A DNA stretch of 64,000 nucleotides from a virus, in IMG/VR virus record IMGVR_UViG_3300022682_000066, positions 1-64,000 of that record; one strand, written 5' to 3'. The position numbers and the translations under genes are program-made. This document shows positions 7,410 through 16,509 of the stretch, piece by piece. Every line of letters starts with the position of its first letter. Position 1 is the first letter of the stretch. The notes beneath the pieces were generated by a model, which saw only the letters and a program-made list of their open reading frames with translations, made no database searches and had not been told where the DNA came from.

Positions 7410-8114
7410 ATGTCAAAGAAGCGTAGAGTGAATCGAAAGGCCGCATCCGGCCCTCGTCGTGCGAAGCCACACCGCACGACACCCCTGCCTAACAAGCCCG
7501 AGATCAGACTCGACGATGACAAGCTGACTCCCCGCCAGCAACTCTTTGCTCAAGAGTATATCGTGGACCTCAACGGAACCCAGGCCGCTCTCCGTGCCGG
7601 CTACAAACCCAGCACCGCCCATCAAGCAGCCTGCGTCAATCTTCAAAAAGGCCATGTTCTCAAAGCGATCAAAGACGCAATGGACGCACGGGCAGCCCGT
7701 ACAGCAATTACCGCGGATCGGGTACTACGCGAGTTAGGACGGATTGGCTTTTGTGATCCAAAGGCCTTTTACGACGACACGGGTGATGTACGGGCGGTAG
7801 GCTCTTTGGGTCGGGATCACCGGGCGGCTATACAGCAAATGAAAATTCACGTTGAGAAGAGTGAAGACGGGGAGGCCGCAGTCTACGTCAAGTCAATCAA
7901 GTTCCACTCCAAGCTGAAGGCTCTGGAGATGATCGCCAAGCACCTCGGGATCATGCAGGAGCGGTTCGAGCTCATTGAACGCAGTGAACACACCCACACC
8001 TTCAAGTTGGACTACACGGACTTGAGTCAGGAGGAGATGCAGGTCCTGCTCAAGCTGATCGGCGCCAAGTATCTCTCGGAGGAGGACGTATGTCCAAACC
8101 TGCCACGGCAGTAG
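7410..8114 (+). CDS. terS: Terminase small subunit
   Basis: 234 residues from the ATG at 7410 (AAAGGAGAGG upstream); the frame is open to 7017 but the leading part is intergenic-like. After a basic N-terminus, residues about 38-60 read LTPRQQLFAQEYIVDLNGTQ then AALRAGY, the signature of the Terminase_2 family helix-turn-helix. This subunit recognises phage DNA and feeds it to the large subunit. It overlaps the large-subunit gene by 25 bases. Confidence 0.9.
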   Translation: MSKKRRVNRKAASGPRRAKPHRTTPLPNKPEIRLDDDKLTPRQQLFAQEYIVDLNGTQAALRAGYKPSTAHQAACVNLQKGHVLKAIKDAMDARAARTAITADRVLRELGRIGFCDPKAFYDDTGDVRAVGSLGRDHRAAIQQMKIHVEKSEDGEAAVYVKSIKFHSKLKALEMIAKHLGIMQERFELIERSEHTHTFKLDYTDLSQEEMQVLLKLIGAKYLSEEDVCPNLPRQ

Positions 8115-9745
8115 CTGAAACGCTGAACAGAGGGGAGATCCTGAACGGACTGCTCTCCCAGGCGATCCAGACCCCGGAAGAAGTTCAAGCCGAGGCCTGT
8201 CGTCGTTCTCTGTTTACGTTTGTGCAGGTTTTCTGGTCAACGATTATTCAGACAGCGCCTGTCTGGAATTGGCATATCGCGTATCTCTGTCGTGTGATAC
8301 AGGACACGATCACTCGTGCGGCGCAGGGCCTCCCCAAGGAACACGATGTTCTGATCAATATCCCTCCTGGTACAACCAAGTCCACCCTCGTTACTCAGAT
8401 GGCGCCTGCTTGGGCGTGGACGAGGTGGGCGTGGTTGCGGTTTATTTGCGGTAGCTATTCCGGAGATCTTTCAACGGAGCATGGCGGTCTTTGCAAAGAC
8501 ATCGTTGAGTCTGCTCAATACAGGGCCTTATTCCCTGACATCAAGATCCGCGTCAATCACGATGCCCGTTCCAATTTCAGAATCGCAGATATCAAGACTT
8601 ACAATCCCGATACCCAGCAGATCGAGATTATTCGGGGCGGCCAGCGGACATCTTGTTCCGTAGGCGGTACCGTTACAGGTAAGCACGCTCACGTCATCCT
8701 CGTCGATGACCCGCTGAATCCAAAGCAGGCGGCTTCTGAGATACAGACCGAGACGGCCAACAACTGGTTGGACAGCACACTTTCCACGCGAAAGGTCGAT
8801 AAGGCCGTCGTCCCCACTATCCAGGTGATGCAGCGCCTGGCGGAGAACGATTGCTCCGGTCACTGGCTTCAGAAGGACGGTAAACGCCTTCTTCATATTT
8901 GTTTGCCGGGTTTCATTCGAGACGATCGTTTCAAGTCGGACGCCGAGGAAGATGAGGGGCCTGTTGAGTATGAGGTCACGCCCGCCATTCTGAAAAACTA
9001 TTACAAGGATAATTTGCTTGATCCAGTCCGCATGCCGTGGGATGTGATCGATGAAATGTATATCGACTTTGGTCCTCTGAGTTTCGCCGGGCAAGTGGGG
9101 CAGGACCCGAGCCCGCCCGAAGGCGGCATGTTTAAGATTAACCGTCTCAGAAAGCGTATTGTTGACGTCCCGCCTTTCAAGATCAAGCAGGTCGTTCGTT
9201 ATTGGGACAAGGCTGGCACAGAGGGTGGCGGGGCGTTCACTGCGGGTGGGCAGCTCGCTGAAATGGAGAACGGCGGTTTCCTCATCATGCACATGGTGAA
9301 GGGACAGTGGGGTCCGGACACTCGCGAAGCGAAGATGCGCCAGATTGCTGATAACGACGGCCCTGGTGTTCGTACTTGGGTGGAGCAGGAGCCCGGGAGC
9401 GGCGGCAAAGACAGTACACTCTCCAGTATTCGTAATCTTGTCGGTCACGCAGTTTACGCCGACCGGCCTACAGGGGACAAGGTTGTCAGGGCGGATCCCC
9501 TGGCTGCTCAAGTCAATATCGGAAACGTCTGGATGCTTCGGGGCGACTGGAATGAAGCCCTTCTCGACGAGATGCGGCTCTTTCCCCTGAGCAAGTACAA
9601 GGACCAGATAGACTCCTTGTCTGGCGCCTACGCCAAGCTCTTGCAGGGGCGTAGGGCTGGGGCGTTGCGGACTCAGGCAGAGATTAGCATGAGCCAGAAG
9701 AGTCGGGGAGCCAAGAGGAAAGCCAAGCGGAGGAATCGCAAGTGA
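8090..9745 (+). CDS. terL: Terminase large subunit
   Basis: 551 residues. ATPase part: Walker A-like NIPPGTTKST near residue 88, Walker B VILVDDP near 203 (with DDPLNP typical of this phage terminase class). Nuclease part begins at about RYWDKAGTE (near 370), the first acidic motif of the RNase H-like fold. The C-terminus is very basic (GAKRKAKRRNRK). It packages DNA into the prohead and cuts concatemers. Overlaps terS and the portal gene. Confidence 0.93.
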   Translation: MSKPATAVAETLNRGEILNGLLSQAIQTPEEVQAEACRRSLFTFVQVFWSTIIQTAPVWNWHIAYLCRVIQDTITRAAQGLPKEHDVLINIPPGTTKSTLVTQMAPAWAWTRWAWLRFICGSYSGDLSTEHGGLCKDIVESAQYRALFPDIKIRVNHDARSNFRIADIKTYNPDTQQIEIIRGGQRTSCSVGGTVTGKHAHVILVDDPLNPKQAASEIQTETANNWLDSTLSTRKVDKAVVPTIQVMQRLAENDCSGHWLQKDGKRLLHICLPGFIRDDRFKSDAEEDEGPVEYEVTPAILKNYYKDNLLDPVRMPWDVIDEMYIDFGPLSFAGQVGQDPSPPEGGMFKINRLRKRIVDVPPFKIKQVVRYWDKAGTEGGGAFTAGGQLAEMENGGFLIMHMVKGQWGPDTREAKMRQIADNDGPGVRTWVEQEPGSGGKDSTLSSIRNLVGHAVYADRPTGDKVVRADPLAAQVNIGNVWMLRGDWNEALLDEMRLFPLSKYKDQIDSLSGAYAKLLQGRRAGALRTQAEISMSQKSRGAKRKAKRRNRK

Positions 9746-11175
9746 GTACTAAACGAGTCGTTAGACGGCGCAACCCAGTAGCCGTTACCGCAGATGCCAA
9801 TGCCAAGAAGCAAAAGCGTGCTGCCCTTAAGACGATGACCTCTGCACTGGTGATGCGGAGTAAGCTCGCGTCCGGGTTCAGTCAAAGCTTCGACGGTGAG
9901 CGTGATCTCTACACAGCCTTGGGCTACCCGTCTGCCTTGACCTACAAGCATTTCTGGCAGCGGTACCGCAGGCAGGATATCTGCAAGCGTATCGTCGAAG
10001 CATACCCCGACGCGACTTGGCGCGGTTACCCCGATGTCTATGATGCCGATGCTCCGGAAGAGTCGAGTTTTACCACACAGTGGGGTCGCCTCGCCAGAGA
10101 CTTGAAGGTGTACCACTATTTCAATCGGGTGGACGTTCTTGCCGGAGTCGGTAGCTACGCCGTTCTGCTTATCGGTTTTCGGGAGACTGCCCCGGTCGAT
10201 ATGAGCAGGCCTCCCAACAACCCGAGCGAAGTCATTTATCTGAGCCCCTATTCTGAGGAAAACGCACAGATCGACAGTTACGACAATGACCCGACGAGCC
10301 CCCGCTATGGACTTCCTGAGCGATACAAGCTCACAATGGCGATCGAAGGCACCCACGCACCGTCGGGCAGCCGGACCCAGCTTGTCCATTGGACTCGGTG
10401 TATTCATGTTGCTGAGGGTCTGCTTGAGGATGAGATCTTCGGGACCCCGCGACTTGAGGCTGTGTTCAACCGTATTGAGGACCTGGCTCGTGTCGTCGGC
10501 GGTAGCGCCGAGATGTTCTGGAAGGGGGCTTTCCCCGGATACGGCTTCATTGCCAAGGACGGGGCTACTTGGGACGATCAAACGATTGAGGATTTCACGG
10601 ACGAGGTGGAAGAGTACTTCCACGGTCTGAAGAGATTCCTCAGAATGTCCGATACCGAGATCCATGATTTCGCGATGCAAGTCGCCAACCCGAAGAACCA
10701 TTTCGACGTTTTGCTCACGCTGGTGGCAGGCACGACTGGAATCCCGCAGCGCATCCTGACTGGTTCGGAGCGAGGCGAGCTCGCCAGTAACCAGGATGAG
10801 GACAACTGGGACAACCGTGTGGAGGAGCGCCGTATCGACTTCGCCGAGCCTACTATCATTCGCCCGTTCGTCGATCGCTTGGGCGGCTTCGGTATCCTAG
10901 ACGTGCCGGAGAATTACATCGTGGACTGGCCCGACTTGCAATCCCTATCGGAACGGGATCAGGCTGATATCGGCCTGGTTCGTGCCAAGACGGTAGCCGA
11001 GTATGTGCGGTCGGGCGGCGAGTCTCTCCTGCCCCCGCTGGAATTCTTGACAAGGGTTATGAATGTGCCTGCTGAAGAGGCACCGGGTATTCTGGAACAG
11101 GCGTATGCGCTCCTTGTGGAGGAGGAGGTTTCTTCCATAGAAGGCGGGGAATCTAATTCCGAAGAGGAGGGGTAG
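9742..11175 (+). CDS. Portal protein (DUF1073 type)
   Basis: 477 residues, GTG start overlapping the terL stop (GTGA), with GGAGG upstream. The sequence LYTALGYPSALTYKHFWQRY, DICKRIVEAYPDATWRGYP and IPQRILTGSERGELASNQDE is typical of the DUF1073/anti-portal family. It forms the dodecameric ring at the head vertex through which DNA enters and leaves, and docks the terminase. Position directly after terL agrees. Confidence 0.9.
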   Translation: MSTKRVVRRRNPVAVTADANAKKQKRAALKTMTSALVMRSKLASGFSQSFDGERDLYTALGYPSALTYKHFWQRYRRQDICKRIVEAYPDATWRGYPDVYDADAPEESSFTTQWGRLARDLKVYHYFNRVDVLAGVGSYAVLLIGFRETAPVDMSRPPNNPSEVIYLSPYSEENAQIDSYDNDPTSPRYGLPERYKLTMAIEGTHAPSGSRTQLVHWTRCIHVAEGLLEDEIFGTPRLEAVFNRIEDLARVVGGSAEMFWKGAFPGYGFIAKDGATWDDQTIEDFTDEVEEYFHGLKRFLRMSDTEIHDFAMQVANPKNHFDVLLTLVAGTTGIPQRILTGSERGELASNQDEDNWDNRVEERRIDFAEPTIIRPFVDRLGGFGILDVPENYIVDWPDLQSLSERDQADIGLVRAKTVAEYVRSGGESLLPPLEFLTRVMNVPAEEAPGILEQAYALLVEEEVSSIEGGESNSEEEG

Positions 11176-11180
11176 GCGTC

Positions 11181-11774
11181 ATGGCGGACTATCGTTTCGA
11201 TCTCGTCCCGTTGGTTTGTTACCGAACGGGCAAGTTGAAGGTGACTCAGCAGAACGAATGCACGCTGCAAAGCGGTACGTCTTTTCTCGCGCAGTATTAC
11301 AACAAGGCGCTCGGTGCCGGTTCCTCCATTTCCCTGCTTTTCGTTACGCCAAACAACGACGACCTGACTGTCACGATGGAAGTGGGGTTCAGCGGGAGCA
11401 AGGCCGGGGAGATGGTCATTTGGGAAGCTCCGGCCGCTACTGCCGCTGCGAACCCCGTTGATGCGATTTGTCTCAATCGGAAGAACCCTACCGTGGCGAC
11501 TTGTGTCGTGACGCATACGCCTACGGGGGTGGATACCTCTGGAGCAACCAAGCTCAAGGATGACATTTTCGGTTCCGTTGGCGGAAACCCGAGTCAAGAT
11601 GACACAGGCGGTGGCGGGGTGTCCAGAAACCGCCGAATGCTCAAGCCTAATACCAAGTACCTTATCACCCTGACCAACGATGACAGCACGGACCCCGGTG
11701 CATTTGAGCTGGATATCTACTGGGACGAGATCGAATATCCGAACGATACCTATTACGCCAAGGAACTCGCGTAA
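11181..11774 (+). CDS. Probable beta-rich structural protein
   Basis: 197 residues, rich in Thr, Gly and short hydrophobic strands, with a Gly/Asp-rich loop (NPSQDDTGGGGVSRNRR) and strands at the end (TKYLITLTNDD; GAFELDIYWDEIEY). No known motif. Its place between portal and the MuF-type head gene suggests a virion or assembly component, but function is not established. Confidence 0.6.
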   Translation: MADYRFDLVPLVCYRTGKLKVTQQNECTLQSGTSFLAQYYNKALGAGSSISLLFVTPNNDDLTVTMEVGFSGSKAGEMVIWEAPAATAAANPVDAICLNRKNPTVATCVVTHTPTGVDTSGATKLKDDIFGSVGGNPSQDDTGGGGVSRNRRMLKPNTKYLITLTNDDSTDPGAFELDIYWDEIEYPNDTYYAKELA

Positions 11775-13756
11775 TGTGCAACGTCTGTGATCATAAGGTC
11801 CCCCTGAGAAACGGCCAGCGGCTACGCCAGGACAGCCGTTCGAGCCGTACGGTGCGGGGCGGGTCTGGGCAACCTTCCCGCACCACCCTCAGGAGTGTGG
11901 TTCGTGCCAATGCGGTGCTTCGCATGGACCCCACGCGGACCACACTCCTCCGGCGGGCCTTTGTTGCAGACGTCACTCGTCGTTTCCGACGCCTTACAAG
12001 TGCGATTACCGAGGTCGTTGATAAGCGGGATGTCTTCGGGCTTCGTGACGCTGTTCCTAATCGGCTGGTATTCAGTGCGGCCCTCCCGGAGGCTCGTGCC
12101 TACGCTTTCCAGACCACGAGCCGGAAGGTCGAGTCTTTCCTTGCTTGGATGGACGAAATGGTCGAAGACGAGATCCTTCAAGTGACTACGCGAACGGGCG
12201 GGCGGCCCGGTATCGATTCACATTGGTCGGATGTCTACGTTCGGCAGGCGTACCAACGCGGGGTGGATCGTGCTCAAACAGAGCTGGGTAAGGTCGGATA
12301 CGAGATTCCTGACGCCGGGATTGAGGGCTTGTTCAATCAGCCCGTACATGCTGATCGTCTCGGCGTGCTGTTTACCAGGACGTTCCATGACCTGAAGGGG
12401 ATCACAGGGGGCATGAGCAACCAGATTGCTCGTGTGCTCACCCAGGGGATGGCGGAAGGGAAGAACCCGTTGGAAATTGCACGGATTCTCAATCGGACAA
12501 TCAAAGGCGGGAAGGGGTTGCCCCCGATCCAGGTGCGCGGCGGCGCGACAATGTCGCCTCTTCAGCGAGCGAAGACTCTAGCCCGGACAGAAATCATTCG
12601 CGCACACCATGTCGCTACGATTGCCGAGTACGAACGGGCAGGCATAGACGGTGTCAAGGTTCAAGCCGAGTGGGGAACGGCTGGTGACGATCGAGTGTGC
12701 GAGCAATGTGCTAGTCTGGAAGGTACAATTTATACTCTGGACGAGATCCGCGCGTTGATTCCGGCGCACCCCAATTGTCGGTGCGTGGCGTTGCCTGTGT
12801 TGCCTGATGAAGGAGAAGCCGCTCCAGACGTGCCGATTGCTGATCCAGTTGCAGCGTCGATTACGGATCGGGGCTTGCGCGGACACTATCTTGCGGAGAA
12901 GGCGGATCATGTGACGTGGCTCGCTTCGTTGGATCCGACGATGGTTGCCAATGCACGGACATTCATGGCGGAGATTCGTAAGCAGGCTGCTCGTCTGCCT
13001 GGTAAAGTGGATTACGCTTTGAAAGACGCTATGAAGCGGGACTACCTCAGATTCCGGGCGGAGTTGAAGACGCGATTGGGCAAGATGGACCTTCCTGAAT
13101 TCAACGCAGCGTCTTACGATCAACCCTGGAGCGTCTCTTCGATGGAAAAGGGGCTTTTTGATTGGCAGCAAGATTCGGTGAAGAAAGGGCCGATGACGAT
13201 TCGTGCTATTGCCACTGAAGTCGAACAAGGGATTACTCCCTTCAAGAAGCTCGAGGGGTTGGTACAGTCAATTGACGCTGAATACGGTTATACCGCGGAC
13301 GAGTTGTTCATGGTAGCGGATACGATCGACGCCCAGCAGTCGTATGTGTCGTTGCGGGCGCTCAATCAGGCGTACATGGACTATATCGGGATGCCCAAAA
13401 CGGTCACGTTGTATCGGGGTACTGAAGGGTTGGTTGGGCAACGATATGCTCAATTGATTAAGCAGGCACTCGATAACCCTGGGAGCCCTTCTAGAAACAA
13501 GTTCTTTGTCGAGAATATGCCTTTGTCGGGATACTCCAAATATGAAAAGCAGGCAGATCGGTTTGGGTATCGCCATAAAGGCATTACTGTTCGGATCAAG
13601 GTCCCTCGGGAGGATATCGTTGTTCATGAGGATCTCCTGAGTGGGGCGAATTCTGAATATTGGGGCGAAGGGGAGTCAATTGTTCTCGGTAAGAAGCGGC
13701 AGATTCCTTTGAAGGATATCAAGACCTGGGAAAAGCCGGAGTTCGGTGAATTATGA
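11774..13756 (+). CDS. MuF/SPP1 gp7-like head protein fused to an ADP-ribosyltransferase-like domain
   Basis: 660 residues. Residues of about 180-345 form a MuF domain: RAKTLARTEIIRAHH, then WGTAGDDRVCEQCASLEG and HPNCRC, the family hallmark. Such proteins are packaged in the head in few copies. A helical linker follows (360-530). The C-terminal part has LYRGT with R548, a Ser in MPLSGYS (S585 or S588), and E632-G-E634 (WGEGES), matching the R-S-ExE pattern of ADP-ribosyltransferases. MuF proteins with C-terminal toxin domains are a known theme; here the effector may be injected with the DNA to modify a host target. The target is unknown. Confidence 0.85.
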   Translation: MCNVCDHKVPLRNGQRLRQDSRSSRTVRGGSGQPSRTTLRSVVRANAVLRMDPTRTTLLRRAFVADVTRRFRRLTSAITEVVDKRDVFGLRDAVPNRLVFSAALPEARAYAFQTTSRKVESFLAWMDEMVEDEILQVTTRTGGRPGIDSHWSDVYVRQAYQRGVDRAQTELGKVGYEIPDAGIEGLFNQPVHADRLGVLFTRTFHDLKGITGGMSNQIARVLTQGMAEGKNPLEIARILNRTIKGGKGLPPIQVRGGATMSPLQRAKTLARTEIIRAHHVATIAEYERAGIDGVKVQAEWGTAGDDRVCEQCASLEGTIYTLDEIRALIPAHPNCRCVALPVLPDEGEAAPDVPIADPVAASITDRGLRGHYLAEKADHVTWLASLDPTMVANARTFMAEIRKQAARLPGKVDYALKDAMKRDYLRFRAELKTRLGKMDLPEFNAASYDQPWSVSSMEKGLFDWQQDSVKKGPMTIRAIATEVEQGITPFKKLEGLVQSIDAEYGYTADELFMVADTIDAQQSYVSLRALNQAYMDYIGMPKTVTLYRGTEGLVGQRYAQLIKQALDNPGSPSRNKFFVENMPLSGYSKYEKQADRFGYRHKGITVRIKVPREDIVVHEDLLSGANSEYWGEGESIVLGKKRQIPLKDIKTWEKPEFGEL

Positions 13757-13947
13757 TAGAACGTGATGTCAGAGCAGTGGATGTCGACGAGAACGGGGAT
13801 ACCGTGTTCGATTTGGCTGCTGATGCAGCTAACGCGGATTGGATTCGTGCAGCCCGTTTGCGGGAGCGAGCGGACGCTGGTGACGAGGAAGCTCTGGCGA
13901 AGCTCGAGACTTTGTTCAACACCTCGATGGTGGAGGTAGTGCGGTAA
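13753..13947 (+). CDS. Small acidic protein next to the MuF-ART gene
   Basis: 64 residues; its ATG overlaps the previous stop (ATGA), so it is translationally coupled to the MuF-ART gene. Acidic and probably helical (LAADAANADWIRAARLRERADAGDEEALAKLETLF). No family recognised. Position and coupling make an immunity or chaperone partner of the ART domain possible, but this is inference only. Confidence 0.55.
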   Translation: MIERDVRAVDVDENGDTVFDLAADAANADWIRAARLRERADAGDEEALAKLETLFNTSMVEVVR

Positions 13948-14693
13948 TGGATAAGCCGATTGAATACCCCGTGTGTTTCGTCCACATGCTGCGGACCGGC
14001 GGAACCAGCCTTTCTCGCATGGTGCGGGATGTGCTTGGGGACCAGTGTATACATCGGACGCATCAGGCCGAGCTCATCCGCGACATCCTGATTGCCGACA
14101 GGAGCAGGAACAGGCTCTGGATCGGAGGGCACTTCCTCGCAAAGCAGTGGCGGCGATTTGTTGGGACCCACCAACTCGTCACGTTCCTGCGTCACCCGGC
14201 AACGCGAATCAAAAGCTACTATCGACTCATCCTCGACTCGCCCCAGCACGGACAGCACGAGCGCGTTCGTAAGATGACTTTCCGCGAGTTTGTTCTGGAC
14301 AACAAGGAGACCAACGGGATGATTCAACGTCTGCTTGGTCGTAAGGTGGTGGGGTTCGATCGAGCGGCCGTGGACGAGGCGATGCTGGTGCTGAAGCAAT
14401 TCGCCTACGTGGGTATCTTTGAAGAATTCTACTCCGATGTGAAGGATCTTTTTTCAAAGGTTGGTCTCACACCTCCCTCCGTGGTCACCTACGCCAATTG
14501 GACCGACCCTTCCCGGCATCCGGAAACCGAGAGCATGGCCTCTTTTGAAATTGAGGAGGTCAACGCTTCTGATGTGGTGCTCTGGTCCAGTGTTCGATAC
14601 CAGGGGGAGGGTTGCAAACGGTATGCCGGGAATGACCGTCCCGAGGAAACCGCTGCTCTGGATGAAAAAACGGCACGAATTCGAGGCTCGTAA
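13947..14693 (+). CDS. Sulfotransferase-family protein
   Basis: 248 residues. The N-terminal VHMLRTGGTSLSRMV matches the 5'-phosphosulfate loop of sulfotransferases (family form HIPKTGGTS), and TFLRHPATRIKSYYR matches the 3'-phosphate site (family form FLRdPxxRxxSxY). These enzymes move sulfate from PAPS to sugars or proteins. Overlaps the previous gene by one base. Substrate unknown; with a second sulfotransferase and glycosyltransferases downstream, a virion or host glycan is the best guess. Confidence 0.75.
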   Translation: MDKPIEYPVCFVHMLRTGGTSLSRMVRDVLGDQCIHRTHQAELIRDILIADRSRNRLWIGGHFLAKQWRRFVGTHQLVTFLRHPATRIKSYYRLILDSPQHGQHERVRKMTFREFVLDNKETNGMIQRLLGRKVVGFDRAAVDEAMLVLKQFAYVGIFEEFYSDVKDLFSKVGLTPPSVVTYANWTDPSRHPETESMASFEIEEVNASDVVLWSSVRYQGEGCKRYAGNDRPEETAALDEKTARIRGS

Positions 14694-14823
14694 CCTATTG
14701 GAATAAGAAGTGAATCCATCCTAAAGAAAAAGGCGTATTAGGATATATGAAAAAGGCTCAATGGCAAGACAGGCAGCATAGAACGCCAATGATAGGAAAG
14801 TAAGAAAAAACCGGAGATCAGCT
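14694..14823 (+). promoter_or_regulatory. 130-bp gap before the protease-scaffold gene
   Basis: The only gap over 100 bases in the late region. A/T-rich compared with its surroundings (CCTAAAGAAAAAGG, GGATATATG, AAGTAAGAAAAAACC). It could hold a promoter for the abundant head genes, with TATATG at about 14743 as a candidate -10, but no convincing -35 was found. CCGGAGATC precedes the ATG at 14824. Confidence 0.35.
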
Positions 14824-16476
14824 ATGCCGACACCCAGAACTCGCCAATCGAAACCCCGGACCCCATTAGGCTGCCCGACGGGAAGCCGCCAGCAGGTCAC
14901 GTTCAATTTTGAGTCCTACTCGACTCGTCGAGAGACGTTCGAGGGACGGGAGTATCTGGTGGTGCCCGTTGTGATGATGGTCGAGGGCGTCCACCACGGA
15001 TCCGCCGGCCCGATGCTTTACACCGCCGAGGAGTTGGCCAAGTTTCCTGGTGCGTGGGACGGCCGCCCGGTTCCGATTTTCCATCCGGAGCAGGACGGCT
15101 ATCAGATTTCGTGCAACCAACCCGACGTCCTCGAGCAACAAACAGTCGGCTGGTTGTTCAATACTTCGTTCAATGGGGGCAAGCTCAGGTCGGAGGCATG
15201 GATTGATGTTGAGAAGTGTGAGCGCGTGAGCTCCGCGACTCTTCTTGCCCTCCGGAACGGGCACCCCATGGACGTGAGCACCGGGTTGTGGTCCGAGGAT
15301 ATGGAAGTCCAAGGGACCTGGAATGGTGAGCACTATACATCAATCGCTCAGCACATTCGCCCCGATCATCTTGCCTTGCTTCCCGGAGGCCAAGGGGCCT
15401 GCGGGTGGGCGGACGGCTGCGGTGTGCGAGCAAACCAGCGGAAGGAGGAACAGATGGTGCGAGACGGTAACGGCAGCGCATCCAATTCGTGGTTGAGGAG
15501 GCTCGCCGCGTCGATGGGATTCGCTTCGCATGAGAAACCCGCCCCGGAAAGCCGGATGGTGGAGAACGCAATGAGCTATCAGGACATCTCCCGGTCGCTC
15601 CAGCGTCTGGTCGACAGCTGGGACGGGCAGGGAAAGGTTCACTTCGTCAAAGCAGTCTATGACGATTACTTCGTCTACGAGATTGCGGCGGAGAGCGAAA
15701 GCCAGAGCGGGCTGTTCCGTCAGGACTACTCCATCAACGAGGAATCGGGCGAGGTCACTCTGTCGGGCGAAAACCAGCGCGTGATTGAGCAGCGGGACTT
15801 TGTCGCAGTCAATGCCGACGAAGAAAACGCATCTGCCGCCGAAGCCGATGAGGCCGGCGATAACCCTGAAAATGTTCACCACAACAAGGAGGAATCCGAA
15901 ATGAAAGTGAACAAGCAGATCCAGGCAATGGTGGACGGTCTCATCAAGAATGAGGCAACCCCGTTCACCGAAAATGACGAGGAGCATCTCAAGGGCTTCA
16001 GCGAGTGCGTCCTCAAGGCCCTCTCCGAGCGGTACGCGGCTTCCGAAGAGTCCGAGGGAACCGTGGGAACCGAGGGAACCGGCAACGAGGCTTCCGAGGC
16101 TCCCACGGCGTCCAAGGACACCGAGGACACCTCCGGCAAGGACCCCCAGGCTCCCGTGGCTTCCGCGGACGCCGAGGGAACCGTCACCATGAAGGTGGAC
16201 GACCTGCAGAAGCTCGTGGACAACGCGGTCTCCCAGCGGCTCGAGAACGACCAGAAGGCCGAGATCATCGAGCAGCTGAAGGCCAACAAGTGCGATATCG
16301 AGGACACCGCGCTCCAGGGCATGAACGTCCCGACGCTGGAGAAGATGCTCCAGTTGTACCAGCCGGACTTTTCCGGCCGCGGTACCTACCGCACCCAGGC
16401 CGGCGCCGATTTCAAGGACAACGCGGCTCCGAAGATGCCGGGCGTGGTCATGGCCGAAGAGTCCAAGACTCAGTAG
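14824..16476 (+). CDS. Prohead protease (DUF2213 type) fused to scaffold
   Basis: 550 residues. The N-terminal 200 residues fit DUF2213-type head maturation proteases: LVVPVVMMVEGVHHG, PVPIFHPEQ, MDVSTGLW, and IRPDHLALLPGGQGACGWAD with the likely catalytic His and Ser/Gly region. The rest is acidic and helical, with a Glu/Thr/Ala-rich linker (about 395-445) and a helical end, as expected of a scaffold. Strong internal ribosome sites precede in-frame ATGs at 15454 and 15901, so shorter scaffold-only forms are probably made. Confidence 0.85.
   Translation: MPTPRTRQSKPRTPLGCPTGSRQQVTFNFESYSTRRETFEGREYLVVPVVMMVEGVHHGSAGPMLYTAEELAKFPGAWDGRPVPIFHPEQDGYQISCNQPDVLEQQTVGWLFNTSFNGGKLRSEAWIDVEKCERVSSATLLALRNGHPMDVSTGLWSEDMEVQGTWNGEHYTSIAQHIRPDHLALLPGGQGACGWADGCGVRANQRKEEQMVRDGNGSASNSWLRRLAASMGFASHEKPAPESRMVENAMSYQDISRSLQRLVDSWDGQGKVHFVKAVYDDYFVYEIAAESESQSGLFRQDYSINEESGEVTLSGENQRVIEQRDFVAVNADEENASAAEADEAGDNPENVHHNKEESEMKVNKQIQAMVDGLIKNEATPFTENDEEHLKGFSECVLKALSERYAASEESEGTVGTEGTGNEASEAPTASKDTEDTSGKDPQAPVASADAEGTVTMKVDDLQKLVDNAVSQRLENDQKAEIIEQLKANKCDIEDTALQGMNVPTLEKMLQLYQPDFSGRGTYRTQAGADFKDNAAPKMPGVVMAEESKTQ
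15454..15456 (+). promoter_or_regulatory. Possible in-frame internal start
   Basis: GGAAGGAGGAACAG immediately precedes this ATG, which is in frame with the protease gene and lies just after the protease domain. Translation would give a 340-residue scaffold form lacking the protease. Confidence 0.4.
15901..16476 (+). CDS. Nested scaffold protein (internal start)
   Basis: AAGGAGGAATCCGAA leads into an in-frame ATG at 15901, giving a 191-residue product that begins MKVNKQIQAMVDGLIKNE and holds the acidic linker and C-terminal helices only. Phage lambda makes its scaffold Nu3 in the same way from inside the C protease gene. This form should be the abundant scaffold, while the full-length fusion carries the protease into the prohead. 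Confidence 0.6.
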   Translation: MKVNKQIQAMVDGLIKNEATPFTENDEEHLKGFSECVLKALSERYAASEESEGTVGTEGTGNEASEAPTASKDTEDTSGKDPQAPVASADAEGTVTMKVDDLQKLVDNAVSQRLENDQKAEIIEQLKANKCDIEDTALQGMNVPTLEKMLQLYQPDFSGRGTYRTQAGADFKDNAAPKMPGVVMAEESKTQ

Positions 16477-16509
16477 GCTGCAACATCAGGACTCAAGGAG
16501 GAAACTGAT

